The notes under the pieces: model-generated
Database searches by the model: none
What the model was told of the DNA's origin: nothing
Seen by the model: the letters and a program-made list of their open reading frames with translations, nothing else
Position numbers and translations under genes: made by a program
Part shown: positions 17,392-26,108 of the stretch, piece by piece
How the letters are laid out: each line of letters begins with the position of its first letter
How positions within the stretch are numbered: the first letter of the stretch is position 1
NCBI GenBank assembly: GCA_025517565.1
Contig: JAOPKD010000011.1
Span: 23,838-87,837 of the forward strand
Length of the DNA stretch: 64,000 nt
Origin: Halapricum hydrolyticum
GTDB lineage: Archaea; Halobacteriota; Halobacteria; Halobacteriales; Haloarculaceae
Direction: 5' to 3'

Positions 17392-18471
17392 TCAGAACAG
17401 GTCGTCGATCTGTTCGTTCTCGAAGGCGTCGCTGGGGTCAGGCGTCGGCTCGCTGGCTTGCTCGTGTGCCTGGCGAGCGCGTTCGAGGAACTCCTGGATC
17501 CGGCTGGAGCGTTCGACGCCGCCCAGCAACACCAGTGCGGCGAGCCGGTCGCTGTCGAGCGGGAAGTCTCCGCCCCGGACTTCCAGACACCCGGTTTCCT
17601 CTTCGAGCCAACTGCGAGCGCGCTCGACGCCCTTGCGAGCGATGCGATCCGGATCGCCGGCGATCACCAGCAGTGCCGTATCGGCCTCGACCGCGTCCGG
17701 GAGACTCGTTCCCGCAAGCAGGGCGTTTCGCGTCGCAGTGATGATGTTGTTGATGTTGTCCGCGCTGTCCTCGGCGGCCGCCGCGGAGGCGTAGCCGATC
17801 GAGGCGATCCCGCCCGGCTGGAGCGTGTTGATCACTTCGCTGGAGTCGACGACGCTCTCTGCGACCCCGTCGATGACCTCGCCGGCAGCCAGCAACAGTC
17901 CGACGCGCTGGGCGATGTTCTGGTTGATCGTCTCGAAGCTCGCTTCGAGGCTCTGTTCGTTGTCGTGCCAGGCGTCGTTGTCGATCAGGATCGTCGCGTC
18001 GGCCTCGCGGGCGACAGTCTTCAGCGACCGGCCGGCGTTGGCCTGGTAGATCGAACCCTCGTTGCGTCCGGGCAAGACGCCGAGCACGTAGACAGGGACG
18101 TCGTAGATGCGCTTGAGTTCGTGGGCGAGCATCGGTGCGCCGCCGGAACCGGTGCCGCCGCCGAGCCCGGCGACGATCACGATGCCCTCCGCACGGGAGG
18201 TGATCCGGCCGTCGAGCTCGTCGATCACTTCCGTCGACTCCTCGCGCATGATCTCCGCGCCGAGTTCGTTGTCTCCACCGACCCCGTGACCTTTCACGCG
18301 ATCGCGGCCGATCAACTGCGTGTCGATGTCGAGAGATTGTAGGTCGGCCGCGGCGGTATTGACTGCCAGGGCCCCCTGCACTGCGTCGAACCCCATCTCG
18401 TAGTCGTACTCCGCGAGGGCCTGGGTGATCTTGCCGCCGGCTTGACCGACCCCGATCAGGACGACTTTCAT
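17392..18471 (-). CDS. cetZ: tubulin-like CetZ-family protein
   Basis: 359 residues from ATG 18471. The start is fixed by the tubulin/FtsZ nucleotide-binding beginning MKVVLIGVGQAGGKITQAL. The signature loop VAGLGGGTGSGGAPM binds the GTP phosphates. Later segments (DVPVYVLGVLPG, ILIDNDAWHD, INQNIAQRVGLLL, ALLVIAGDPDRIARKGVER) and the acidic C-terminal tail ending DDLF follow the CetZ rather than FtsZ pattern. CetZ proteins control haloarchaeal cell shape and motility-linked rod formation; which CetZ subtype this is cannot be told. It is 59 bp downstream of hisS start and on the same strand, with a TATA-like GATTACC around 18498. Confidence 0.93.
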   Translation of the reverse strand: MKVVLIGVGQAGGKITQALAEYDYEMGFDAVQGALAVNTAAADLQSLDIDTQLIGRDRVKGHGVGGDNELGAEIMREESTEVIDELDGRITSRAEGIVIVAGLGGGTGSGGAPMLAHELKRIYDVPVYVLGVLPGRNEGSIYQANAGRSLKTVAREADATILIDNDAWHDNEQSLEASFETINQNIAQRVGLLLAAGEVIDGVAESVVDSSEVINTLQPGGIASIGYASAAAAEDSADNINNIITATRNALLAGTSLPDAVEADTALLVIAGDPDRIARKGVERARSWLEEETGCLEVRGGDFPLDSDRLAALVLLGGVERSSRIQEFLERARQAHEQASEPTPDPSDAFENEQIDDLF

Positions 18472-18530
18472 ACACGCAGGGTCGGCACACCGGGTAATCA
18501 ACGTTTGGTCCGTTTCGGCCGATATTTGAG

Positions 18531-19820
18531 CTACGCCAGTTCGTCGACCACGTCCTCGACCGGCACGCGCCGTTCGTCGCCGCTGTCCATGTCCCGGACG
18601 GTGACGACCCCGTCGTCGAGATCGCGCTGGCCGACGATCAGGACCGTCTCGGCGTTGATGCTGTCGGCGTACTCGAACTGGCCGCCGAGCCCGCGGCTCG
18701 CCAGATCGGTTTCGACGACGAGTCCTGCCTCGCGGAGGTCGCTGGCGAACCCGAGCGCCTCCTCGCGAACGTCCCCGGAGACGGCGGCGACGTAGACGTC
18801 CGTCGACAGTTCCTCGGCGGGCCACTCGCCTTCCTTCTTGAGGAGTTCGCGGGTCGTCGAGTACCCGAAGGCGAACCCGACCGCCGGCACGTCCTGGCTG
18901 CCGAACAGGCCGACCAGGTCATCGTAGCGGCCGCCGCCGAAGAGTGCGCGCAACTCGCCCTCGCTGTCGAAGGCCTCGAAGACCAGCCCCGTGTAGTAGG
19001 CCAGCCCGCGGACGATCGACAGGTCGAGCTTGCAGACGTCGGCGACACCGTACGACTCCAGGGCGTCGGCCAGATCGGCCATCCGATCGACGGCCTCGAC
19101 GGCGTCCTCGTCGTCGGGCGCGAGTTCGCGCAGGCGATCGATCTCCTCGGTGATCGGCCCCCGGATCGCGGTGAGTTCGTCGATCCGTTCGGCCGCCTCG
19201 TGGGTGACGCCCGTGTTGCGCAGTTCGGTCAGGAACTCCTCGCGGGCGAGTTTCTCCTTGTCGTCGACGACGCCCATCACCTCGTCGGTGTTGTCGATCC
19301 CCTCGGCTTCGAGCAGGGCGTCGAGCAACGTGCGGTCGTTGATCAGAAACTCCACGCGGTCGGCGACGCCGAGCCGGTCGTAGATCGTCGCGGCGACGGC
19401 GATGACCTCGGCGTCGGCCTCGACGCTCTCGATCCCGAAGACGTCGACGTCGGTCTGGAAGAACTCCCGGTCCCGTCCCTTCTGGACGTTCTCGTAGCGC
19501 CACCGTTTCGAGGTGTCGTACCACTTGATCGGGGTCTTGAGGTCCTTTCGCTGCTGGACCAGCCGCGCGCGAGTCGGCGTCTGCTCCGGCGTGAGCGTGA
19601 CCTGCCTGCCTCCTCGGTCCTCGAAGCTGTACGTCTGGTCCATCAGCTCCTCGCCGGACTTGATCTCGTACAGTTCTCGGCGTTCGACCGCGGGCGTGTC
19701 GATCTCCCGGAAGCCGAACTCCGCGGCGGTCGTCTCGACGACGTCGATGACCCCCCGCCAGGCGGCGAACTCCTCGGGATAGCGATCGTAGAAGCCCTTC
19801 AGGCTCTCTATGTCGGTCAT
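18531..19820 (-). CDS. hisS: histidyl-tRNA synthetase
   Basis: 429 residues, normal for the archaeal/bacterial enzyme. Class II features are clear: motif-2 region RWRYENVQKGRDREFFQTDV, the HisRS-specific LFGGGRYDDLVGLFG, AVGFAFGYSTTREL, and a C-terminal anticodon-binding domain (VYVAAVSGDVREEALGFASD, ETVLIVGQRDLDDGVVTVRD). It charges tRNA-His. The start MTDIESLKGFYDRYPEEFAA is the conserved N-terminus. It is followed on the same strand by cetZ after 59 bp. Confidence 0.97.
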   Translation of the reverse strand: MTDIESLKGFYDRYPEEFAAWRGVIDVVETTAAEFGFREIDTPAVERRELYEIKSGEELMDQTYSFEDRGGRQVTLTPEQTPTRARLVQQRKDLKTPIKWYDTSKRWRYENVQKGRDREFFQTDVDVFGIESVEADAEVIAVAATIYDRLGVADRVEFLINDRTLLDALLEAEGIDNTDEVMGVVDDKEKLAREEFLTELRNTGVTHEAAERIDELTAIRGPITEEIDRLRELAPDDEDAVEAVDRMADLADALESYGVADVCKLDLSIVRGLAYYTGLVFEAFDSEGELRALFGGGRYDDLVGLFGSQDVPAVGFAFGYSTTRELLKKEGEWPAEELSTDVYVAAVSGDVREEALGFASDLREAGLVVETDLASRGLGGQFEYADSINAETVLIVGQRDLDDGVVTVRDMDSGDERRVPVEDVVDELA

Positions 19821-19898
19821 TACCCCGTTGTGATCACGGCAGCGACATAGGGGTTCGGAAACGCGACTCGGGAGCGATCGGAGTGAGCTATGTGGCCG

Positions 19899-19916
19899 CG
19901 TATACAGTCGTATACG
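19899..19916. promoter_or_regulatory. perfect inverted repeat, probable antitoxin operator
   Basis: CGTATAC and GTATACG are separated by four bases and end two bases before the ATG of the VapB-like remnant. GTATAC palindromes at this place are typical of VapB autoregulatory sites, so the operator has outlived its intact gene. Confidence 0.6.
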
Positions 19917-19918
19917 AC

Positions 19919-20159
19919 ATGGAAACCAGGAGCGTCCGCCTCGACGAGGACGTCTACGAGACGATCAAGGCGCGCAAGCGGGACGACGAGACGTTTTCGG
20001 AGGCCATCGAGCGGCTGATCGACGGGGCCCTCGCTCCTCTCGCTTCGCGGAATCCTCGCAGACGAGGACGCCACAGCGTTTCGCGAAGCGGTCGACGAGG
20101 CCGATACGGACGCGCGCAAAGACGTCGACGACTCACCGGTCGGAACGCTTATATTATGA
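19919..20159 (+). pseudogene. vapB: VapB-type antitoxin, frameshifted, toxin partner absent
   Basis: The frame from ATG 19919 reads METRSVRLDEDVYETIKARK and on to FSEAIERLIDG, the ribbon-helix-helix start of haloarchaeal VapB antitoxins. It then runs into a non-protein-like Arg/Pro stretch. In the +1 frame the expected continuation PSLLSLRGILADEDATAFRE, then AVDEADTDARKDVDD, runs to a TGA at 20157. The two parts join if one G is removed from the GGGG run at 20024-20027. The usual VapC PIN-domain toxin does not follow; a type-2 palindrome fragment and an amidohydrolase do. It is therefore an inactivated orphan antitoxin, unless the extra G is a sequencing error. Confidence 0.7.
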
Positions 20160-20167
20160 GCTCGTGG

Positions 20168-20222
20168 GGATTTTCGGCGCCCAGGTGCAGAAATCCTGTC
20201 GAAATATCACAGCCGACAGTAT
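20168..20222 (+). repeat. type-2 palindromic element, right part, overlapping a promoter
   Basis: The right part of the 80-bp family is recognisable from GGATTTTCGGC to ATCACAGCCGACAGTAT; the left arm is lost in the antitoxin remnant. The terminal AGTATTAAC lies about 28 bp upstream of the amidohydrolase ATG (20251) and is its best TATA box. Confidence 0.6.
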
Positions 20223-20250
20223 TAACGCACTGCCGGTCTCGCCTTTCCCC

Positions 20251-21765
20251 ATGACCGCGCCGGCTGACCGGATCGTCACGAACGTCGACGGCCACACGCT
20301 CGCCGAACCCGACGAGACCTTCGAAGCGGTCGCGATCCGCGACGGCCGGATCGTCCGGGTCGGTCAGGCCGCAGAAGTCCGGTTTCTGGAAGGCGTCGAG
20401 ACCGACGTGCTCGACTTCGAGGGGGCGACGCTGTTGCCGGGCTTCGTCGACGCCCACACGCACATGGATATTCTGGGACGGCGACAGGCCGAGATCGATC
20501 TGGCGGACGTGGCCGGGCCCGACGAGGCCGTCGAGCGTCTCCGGGAAAACGGCGACGACGGCTGGATCCTCGGGTTCGGTTACGACGAGTCGACCTGGGC
20601 GGAGTCGCGGTATCTCACGCGCGGGGACCTCGATCGGGTCAGCGATGATCGGCCGGTCGCAGCCTTCCGCGAAGACCTGCACGTCGTCTCGGTCAACAGC
20701 GTCGCTCTGGATCGACTGAACGAGGATCTGCCCGACGAGGACGTCCGAACCGAAGGCGGTGAACCGACTGGCGTGCTCGTGGAAAGCGCACTGGAGGTCG
20801 TCACCGACGCCGTCGCGCCGGACGCCGAGACGACTCGCGAATACCTGCTGGCCGCCCAGTCGGTCGCGCTCGAACGCGGCGTCACGACCGTCCACGACAT
20901 GGTGCGGAACCCGCACGTCCCCGGGGTGTACCGCGAGCTCGATCTCGCGGGCGAGCTCGACCTCCGGGTGCGGCTCAACTACTGGGCGGACTTCCTGGAG
21001 GCACTCGAACGAACCGGAGAGCGGACGAATCACGGCAGCGACCGGGTCGAGACGGGTGCGATCAAGACGTACACCGACGGGTCGATCGGCGGTCGCACGG
21101 CGAAGCTCTCCCGTCCGTATGCCGATGAAGACACCACCGGCACCTGGATCCTCGAACCCGACGACCTCGCCGGTCTGGCCGGCCGGGTCACGGACGGCGG
21201 CTTTCAGATGGCTGCCCACGCGATCGGCGACGCGGCGATCGAGGCCGTGATCGACGCCTACGAAGCCGCCGGGGGCGACCGCCACCGGATCGAACACGCC
21301 GAGTTGCTGACCGACGGGGCGATCGACCGGCTCGCCGACACCGGTATCGTCGTCTCTGCCCAGCCGAACTTCCATCGCTGGGCTCGCGAGGGCGGGCTCT
21401 ACGAGACGGCGGTCGGGACCGAGCGACGGATGCGAACGAACCGGTTCGCCGCGCTGAGCGAGGCGGGCGTGCGGCTGGCGTTCGGGAGCGACTGCATGCC
21501 GCTCGATCCCCTCTTCGGCGTTCGCCAGGCCGTCACCGCGCCCGAGGCGAGCCAGCGGCTGTCGGTCACCGAAGCGCTGCGGGCGTATACGCTGGGCGGT
21601 GCCTACGCCGGATTCGACGAGGATCGGCTGGGGACGATCGAATCGGGGAAGCGGGCCGATCTGGTCGTGCTGGCCGATTCGCCGTGGGACGTCCCCGAGG
21701 CCGAAATCGACGGCATCGACGTCGTCGCGACGCTGCTGGACGGCGAAATCGTCGCCAGCCGCTAG
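20251..21765 (+). CDS. amidohydrolase (YtcJ-like metal-dependent hydrolase)
   Basis: 504 residues from ATG 20251; the upstream in-frame extension is repeat DNA. This is a composite-domain amidohydrolase: a small beta domain (IVTNVDGHTLAE), the metal-binding GFVDAHTHMD, MAAHAIGDAAIEAV and HRIEHAELLTDG for the other His ligands, and LAFGSDCMPLDP for the catalytic Asp. It ends with the second part of the beta domain (TIESGKRADLVVLADSPWDV). Family members hydrolyse amide bonds of exo-type substrates; the exact substrate is unknown. The TATA element is supplied by the end of a type-2 palindrome. Confidence 0.92.
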   Translation: MTAPADRIVTNVDGHTLAEPDETFEAVAIRDGRIVRVGQAAEVRFLEGVETDVLDFEGATLLPGFVDAHTHMDILGRRQAEIDLADVAGPDEAVERLRENGDDGWILGFGYDESTWAESRYLTRGDLDRVSDDRPVAAFREDLHVVSVNSVALDRLNEDLPDEDVRTEGGEPTGVLVESALEVVTDAVAPDAETTREYLLAAQSVALERGVTTVHDMVRNPHVPGVYRELDLAGELDLRVRLNYWADFLEALERTGERTNHGSDRVETGAIKTYTDGSIGGRTAKLSRPYADEDTTGTWILEPDDLAGLAGRVTDGGFQMAAHAIGDAAIEAVIDAYEAAGGDRHRIEHAELLTDGAIDRLADTGIVVSAQPNFHRWAREGGLYETAVGTERRMRTNRFAALSEAGVRLAFGSDCMPLDPLFGVRQAVTAPEASQRLSVTEALRAYTLGGAYAGFDEDRLGTIESGKRADLVVLADSPWDVPEAEIDGIDVVATLLDGEIVASR

Positions 21766-21821
21766 AACGACGCCCGTCCCGTGTCGAAACGGATATCGGG
21801 CTATCACGACAACACACGCGT

Positions 21822-21971
21822 ATGGAGCCCATCCAGATCATGTTCGCCCTGGTGGGGCTGATCGGCTTCGTCATCCCGATCTTCTTCATCATCGGCCAGG
21901 ACAGCGAGAGTGCTGTCACCGACCCCTCCCTCGAAGAGATGGAACGGCGGCGCCAGCGCGAGAACGAGTAA
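21822..21971 (+). CDS. 49-residue single-pass membrane protein
   Basis: From ATG 21822: MEPIQIMFALVGLIGFVIPI, then FFIIGQD, forms one strong membrane helix. A short soluble tail follows (SLEEMERRRQRENE). It starts 56 bp after the amidohydrolase stop and could be co-transcribed with it. Very small proteins of this build are frequent in haloarchaea; no function is assigned. Confidence 0.65.
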   Translation: MEPIQIMFALVGLIGFVIPIFFIIGQDSESAVTDPSLEEMERRRQRENE

Positions 21972-22218
21972 CTGCGTGCTCTCTCCGGCCGATCGCTTTC
22001 TCCTCGGCGATTTGCTTCCCGTACAGCCGGTCGACGCTCAGGAATACCGTCTGTGTATCGACGTACAAAGTCAGTTTGAGATGTTATATCCGGCGGTAAT
22101 TCGGACGTCTATTACTCGATATGGTTCTTTGATTTGTGTTGTCCTTTATTGAGAATGTTATATCAAATATTGCCGGACTTTCCACCCATTACTTAGTTTA
22201 GAATCGTCCTAATCAGTT
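21972..22218. other. AT-rich intergenic region before nadA
   Basis: No gene is visible in the 309 bp up to nadA. The part from 22085 on is unusually AT-rich, with several TATA-like words (TTATATC, TTATTGAG, TTAGTTTAG). The last of these, at about 22192-22203, is well placed to drive the nadABC operon with the palindrome at 22219 just downstream of it. Confidence 0.5.
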
Positions 22219-22241
22219 ATTGAAGACAAAATGTTTTCAAT
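22219..22241. promoter_or_regulatory. 23-bp palindrome upstream of nadABC, candidate operator
   Basis: ATTGAAGACAA and TGTTTTCAAT form an almost perfect inverted repeat around a short AT centre, with only one internal mismatch. It ends 39 bp before the nadA start and follows the best promoter candidate, a position suited to a repressor of NAD synthesis. The regulator is not identifiable from this window. Confidence 0.6.
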
Positions 22242-22280
22242 GGAGGGATCAATAGAGAGAATTACAGTCAGAGATCCACT

Positions 22281-23411
22281 ATGCCAGCGATGAACGAAGC
22301 GACGTTCGATACCGATCTCAGCTTGTTCAAATACGACAACCTGGAACAGCTCCCGGCGGAGTACCGGGACCTCGGAGAGGAAGACCGGGCTCGACGAATC
22401 GATGCCGCGCTGGAGGAACTCGGCGACGACGTCGTCGTGCTGGGGCACAACTACCAGCGTCGAGAGATCGTCGAGCACGCCGATTTCGTCGGCGACTCCT
22501 ACCAGTTGAGCAAACAGGCCGCCGAATCGGACGCCGAATACGTGATCTTCGCCGGCGTGACGTTCATGGCCGAGTCGGCGGACATCATTACCGACGACGA
22601 CCAGACCGTCATCCTCCCGAGCATGGAGGCGTCGTGTCCGATGGCCGGCATGGCAGAGGCGCTGCAGGTCGACGCCGCCTGGGCGGAGATCACCGCCGAG
22701 ACCGACGCCGACGTCGTTCCGATCACGTACATGAACAGCTACGCCGATCTGAAGGCATTCTGCGCCGAGCAGGGCGGGCTGGTCTGTACGTCCTCGAACG
22801 CCGAGCAGGCCTTCGAGTACGCCCTCGATCGAGGGGAGAAAGTCCTGTTCATGCCCGACAAACACCTCGGAGAGAACACCGCCCACGCCATGGGGCTGGA
22901 AGACGAAACCGTCGAGTGGGACCCCTGGGACCCCGACTCGAAAGCGGCGAACAAGGTCGTCGAGAACGACATCATCCTCTGGGAAGGGGACTGTCAGGTC
23001 CACGAGCGCTTCCGGGTCGAACACATCGAGGCAGTCCGCGAGGAGTATCCCGACGCCAGCGTGATCGTCCACCCCGAGTGTCGCCGCGGGGTCGTCGAGG
23101 CCGCCGACGAGGCCGGTTCGACCGCCGACATCACTCGCGCCGTCGAGGAGGCCGATCCCGGTGAGACGTGGGCGATCGGCACCGAGATCCACCTCACCAA
23201 CCATCTCCAGCGGTGGCATCCCGACGTGAACGTCGTCCCGCTGTGTGGGGATTCCTGTATGGATTGCAACGCCATGCGTCAGATAGACCCCAACTATCTG
23301 GCGTGGGTCCTCGAAGAGTTGGTCGAGGGCCGCGAACGCAACGTCATCGAGGTCGACCCCGAGGAGAAGGAACTCGCGGCACTGGCGCTCGACCGGATGC
23401 TTTCGATCTGA
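22281..23411 (+). CDS. nadA: quinolinate synthase
   Basis: 376 residues. The three-fold pseudo-repeated NadA fold is recognised from VVVLGHNYQRREIVEHADFV, GDSYQLSKQAA and the cluster cysteines in MEASCPMAGMAEA, LVCTSSNAEQAFE and GDSCMDCNAMRQ. VHPECRRGVVEAAD is the substrate-binding segment. It condenses iminoaspartate with dihydroxyacetone phosphate to quinolinate using a [4Fe-4S] cluster. It is first in the nadA-nadB-nadC operon: nadB follows after 10 bp and nadC after another 4. The 23-bp palindrome upstream is the likely control site. Confidence 0.97.
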   Translation: MPAMNEATFDTDLSLFKYDNLEQLPAEYRDLGEEDRARRIDAALEELGDDVVVLGHNYQRREIVEHADFVGDSYQLSKQAAESDAEYVIFAGVTFMAESADIITDDDQTVILPSMEASCPMAGMAEALQVDAAWAEITAETDADVVPITYMNSYADLKAFCAEQGGLVCTSSNAEQAFEYALDRGEKVLFMPDKHLGENTAHAMGLEDETVEWDPWDPDSKAANKVVENDIILWEGDCQVHERFRVEHIEAVREEYPDASVIVHPECRRGVVEAADEAGSTADITRAVEEADPGETWAIGTEIHLTNHLQRWHPDVNVVPLCGDSCMDCNAMRQIDPNYLAWVLEELVEGRERNVIEVDPEEKELAALALDRMLSI

Positions 23412-23421
23412 GGTGATCACG

Positions 23422-25002
23422 ATGGACCAAGACACAACTGACGTGCTCGTGATCGGCTCCGGCATCGCCGGCTGTGCCGCCGCGCTCACAGCGGCCCGCG
23501 AGGGAGCAGACGTGACGATCGCGACCAAGGCGACTCGTCCGGAGGGTGCTTCTTCCTGGTGGGCGCAGGGCGGTATCGCCGTCTCGAAAGACGACCCCGA
23601 GCAATTCAAGCAGGACATCATCGAGGCCAGTGACGGCACGGCCGATCCCGGGGCCGTCGACGTGCTGGTCGAGCACGCCAACGACGCCGTCCGCGACGTC
23701 TTGCTGGAGACGCTTGACGTCGAATTCGACCGCGTCGAGTCACGCTCGACGGACAACGAACGGACGGAGTCCGTGAGTAGCGCCGGCGGTGCGGGCGGCT
23801 CGTCGGTTGGCAAAGCGCAACTCGATTTCGGACAGGAGGCCGCCCACAGCGACGAGCGGATCCTCCACGTCGACGCCTCGACCGGCAAGGCGATCCACGT
23901 CCCGTTCCTGAACTACCTCGAGAGCCGCGAGGATGTCGAAATACGGGAGGGTGCCGCCGCGCTTGAGTTGCTCAGTCACGAGGGGCGAGTCTACGGCGCG
24001 ATGGTCGAATCCGACGGCGAGGTCGAACCGCTCTTTGCGGGCGCGACGATCCTCGCGACGGGCGGAATCGGCGAGCTCTATCCGAACTCGACCAATCCCG
24101 AAGGAATGACCGGCGACGGGATCGGGATGGCCGCACTCGCCGGTGCAGCGGTCGCGGACATGGAGTACGTCCAGTTCCACCCGACAGTCTGTACGGCGGC
24201 CGACGACCAGTTCCTCGTCAGCGAGGCCGTCCGCGGCGAGGGGGCCCTGCTGCGAAACGCCGATGGCGAGCGGTTCATGCCCGACTATCACGCGGACGCC
24301 GAACTCGCGCCCCGGGATGTCGTCGCCCGCGCCGTCAAGACCGAGCGCGACCGGACCGGCGAGGTCCGACTCGACGTCAGTCCCCTTGATTTCGCCAGTG
24401 AGTTCCCGGATCTGGTCGAGCTGTGTGAGGACAACGGCATCGACTACCGCGAGGGAATACCGGTTGCACCGGCCGAACACTTCCTCTGTGGCGGCGTCGT
24501 CGTCGATGACCGAGGGCGCGCCTCACTGGAGAACCTCTATGCGGTCGGTGAAAGTGCCCGAACCGGCGTCCACGGCGCGAACCGCCTGGCGAGCACGAGC
24601 CTGCTGGAGGGACTGGTCTGGGGACTACGTGCTGGTTCAGACGCCGCCGAGTCCCTCCGCGACGTTTCCGAGATCCGGACGATCGAACCGCCCGGGTTAC
24701 TCGATCGCGATCCCAAGTTGTCCGGGCAGTTTGCCCGTGAGAAGTTCCGTCGCCTGCGCCGCGTGATGGACGAGTACGTGGGGCTGGAACGCGACCCGGC
24801 ACAGCTCCGGCGCGCTCAGGGCGTCCTTCGGCGGCTCAAAGGCGAAGTCGACGCGTACGTCCGCACGCGCACCTCGCGATCGCTGTACGAACTCCGCCAC
24901 GCCGCGATCACCGCGCTGCTGATCGCCCGTGCCGCCAGCGAAAGCCCCGAGAGCCGCGGCACGCATTACCTCCTCGAATCCCCCGAGGCGAGTGCGGATT
25001 GA
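23422..25002 (+). CDS. nadB: L-aspartate oxidase
   Basis: 526 residues from ATG 23422. A near-perfect Shine-Dalgarno sequence AGGTGATC lies at 23411-23418; the GTG at 23413 is part of it and unlikely to be the start. FAD-binding signature VIGSGIAGCAAALTAAREGA, then SSWWAQGGIAVS, VQFHPTVC, VVARAVKTERDRTG and VHGANRLASTSLLEGLVWG identify the family. It oxidises aspartate to iminoaspartate for NadA, passing electrons from FAD to O2 or fumarate. It is the middle gene of nadABC. Confidence 0.97.
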   Translation: MDQDTTDVLVIGSGIAGCAAALTAAREGADVTIATKATRPEGASSWWAQGGIAVSKDDPEQFKQDIIEASDGTADPGAVDVLVEHANDAVRDVLLETLDVEFDRVESRSTDNERTESVSSAGGAGGSSVGKAQLDFGQEAAHSDERILHVDASTGKAIHVPFLNYLESREDVEIREGAAALELLSHEGRVYGAMVESDGEVEPLFAGATILATGGIGELYPNSTNPEGMTGDGIGMAALAGAAVADMEYVQFHPTVCTAADDQFLVSEAVRGEGALLRNADGERFMPDYHADAELAPRDVVARAVKTERDRTGEVRLDVSPLDFASEFPDLVELCEDNGIDYREGIPVAPAEHFLCGGVVVDDRGRASLENLYAVGESARTGVHGANRLASTSLLEGLVWGLRAGSDAAESLRDVSEIRTIEPPGLLDRDPKLSGQFAREKFRRLRRVMDEYVGLERDPAQLRRAQGVLRRLKGEVDAYVRTRTSRSLYELRHAAITALLIARAASESPESRGTHYLLESPEASAD

Positions 25003-25006
25003 GAGT

Positions 25007-25822
25007 ATGATTCCGGATAGCAAGATCGAATCCTGGCTGCAGGAGGACATCGGACATCACGACGTGACGAACCAGGTTCCGGGCGAAACCGACGGCCGCC
25101 TGGTCGCCAGAGAGCCCGGCGTCGCGGCGGGGCTGGATGGAGCGCGTGCGGTCTTCGAGTACCTCGGCGTCGACGTCGAGACGTCCGTCGAACCCGGCGA
25201 TCGGATCGGGCCTGGCGACATCGTCCTCCGGACGGGCGGGCCTGCCCGCGAGACGTTGCGAGGCGAGCGCGTCGCGGTCAACGTCGTCGGTCACGCAAGC
25301 GGTATCGCGACGAAGACCCGCCGGGCCGTCGAGACCGCTCGGGAGACAGCGGAGTCAGTCCGGATCGCCTGCACCCGCAAGACGACGCCCGGTCTCCGTG
25401 GAATCGAGAAACGCGCGGTCGTCGCCGGCGGCGGGGATACCCACCGGCTGAACCTCTCACACATGGTGATGGTCAAGGACAACCACGTCGCCGAGATGGG
25501 ACTGGAAAGCGCGATCGAGCACTTCCGCACGAAGGCCTCTTTCGCGACGAAAATCGAGGTCGAGGTCGAAGAGCCCGAGGACGCCCCGCGGGCGGCCGAG
25601 GCCGGCGCAGACATCGTTTTGCTCGATAACATGGACCCCGCGACGACCGCACACGCCGTCGATCGAATCCGGGCGACTGATCCGGACGTGCTCGCGGAAG
25701 CCTCGGGCGGGATTTCCGTCCAGGACGTGCCAGCCTATGCGTCGACGGGCGTAGACATCATCTCGATGGGGTCGCTGACCCACTCGGTGGAGACGCTTGA
25801 TCTGTCGTTCCGGACCGGGTAG
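25007..25822 (+). CDS. nadC: nicotinate-nucleotide pyrophosphorylase (carboxylating)
   Basis: 271 residues from ATG 25007, four bases after nadB. Family motifs: WLQEDIGHHDVTNQ at the N-terminus, ACTRKTTPGLRGIEKRAVVA, GGGDTHRLNLSHMVMVKDNH, IEVEVEEPEDA, VLLDNMDP and VLAEASGGISVQDVPAYAST. It converts quinolinate and PRPP to nicotinate mononucleotide, CO2 and PPi, and works downstream of NadA and NadB. Last gene of the operon; it converges on the small zinc protein gene, whose stop begins two bases beyond nadC. Confidence 0.97.
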   Translation: MIPDSKIESWLQEDIGHHDVTNQVPGETDGRLVAREPGVAAGLDGARAVFEYLGVDVETSVEPGDRIGPGDIVLRTGGPARETLRGERVAVNVVGHASGIATKTRRAVETARETAESVRIACTRKTTPGLRGIEKRAVVAGGGDTHRLNLSHMVMVKDNHVAEMGLESAIEHFRTKASFATKIEVEVEEPEDAPRAAEAGADIVLLDNMDPATTAHAVDRIRATDPDVLAEASGGISVQDVPAYASTGVDIISMGSLTHSVETLDLSFRTG

Positions 25823-25823
25823 T

Positions 25824-26033
25824 TCACCCGTCTTCCTCGAGCAATCCCAGGTCGTCGGCGACGAGATCAGCGATCCGGTCGGCGATGTCGGGATCGACCT
25901 GTGCGATCTGCTCGCCGTCGTGACGGTTCTCGTTGTGTCGTTCCAGGGTCTCGGCCAGCCCGTCCAGCGGAACCCGGGTTTCCGTCCCACACTCCTCGCA
26001 GATGATCGGCACTGTTGGGTCGTCGTCAGCCAT
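25824..26033 (-). CDS. small zinc-finger-like protein
   Basis: 69 residues. A single putative zinc site is formed by CEECG and HNENRH, i.e. Cys-X2-Cys ... His-X4-His, flanked by VPIICEECGTETRV and LAETLERHNENRHDG. An acidic helical C-terminus follows (PDIADRIADLVADDLGL). Small zinc proteins of this type are abundant in haloarchaea and often needed for stress or biofilm phenotypes, but this one is uncharacterised to me. It sits between nadC and the Hsp70-like gene, with its start 75 bp from the Hsp70 stop. Confidence 0.8.
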   Translation of the reverse strand: MADDDPTVPIICEECGTETRVPLDGLAETLERHNENRHDGEQIAQVDPDIADRIADLVADDLGLLEEDG

Positions 26034-26108
26034 GGCTCGTGGTGGATGTTCTCGTGCGCACCGAAAAAGCGTGTTCGATTCGGTGTTCGGGTCTACCGGG
26101 CCGACCGG

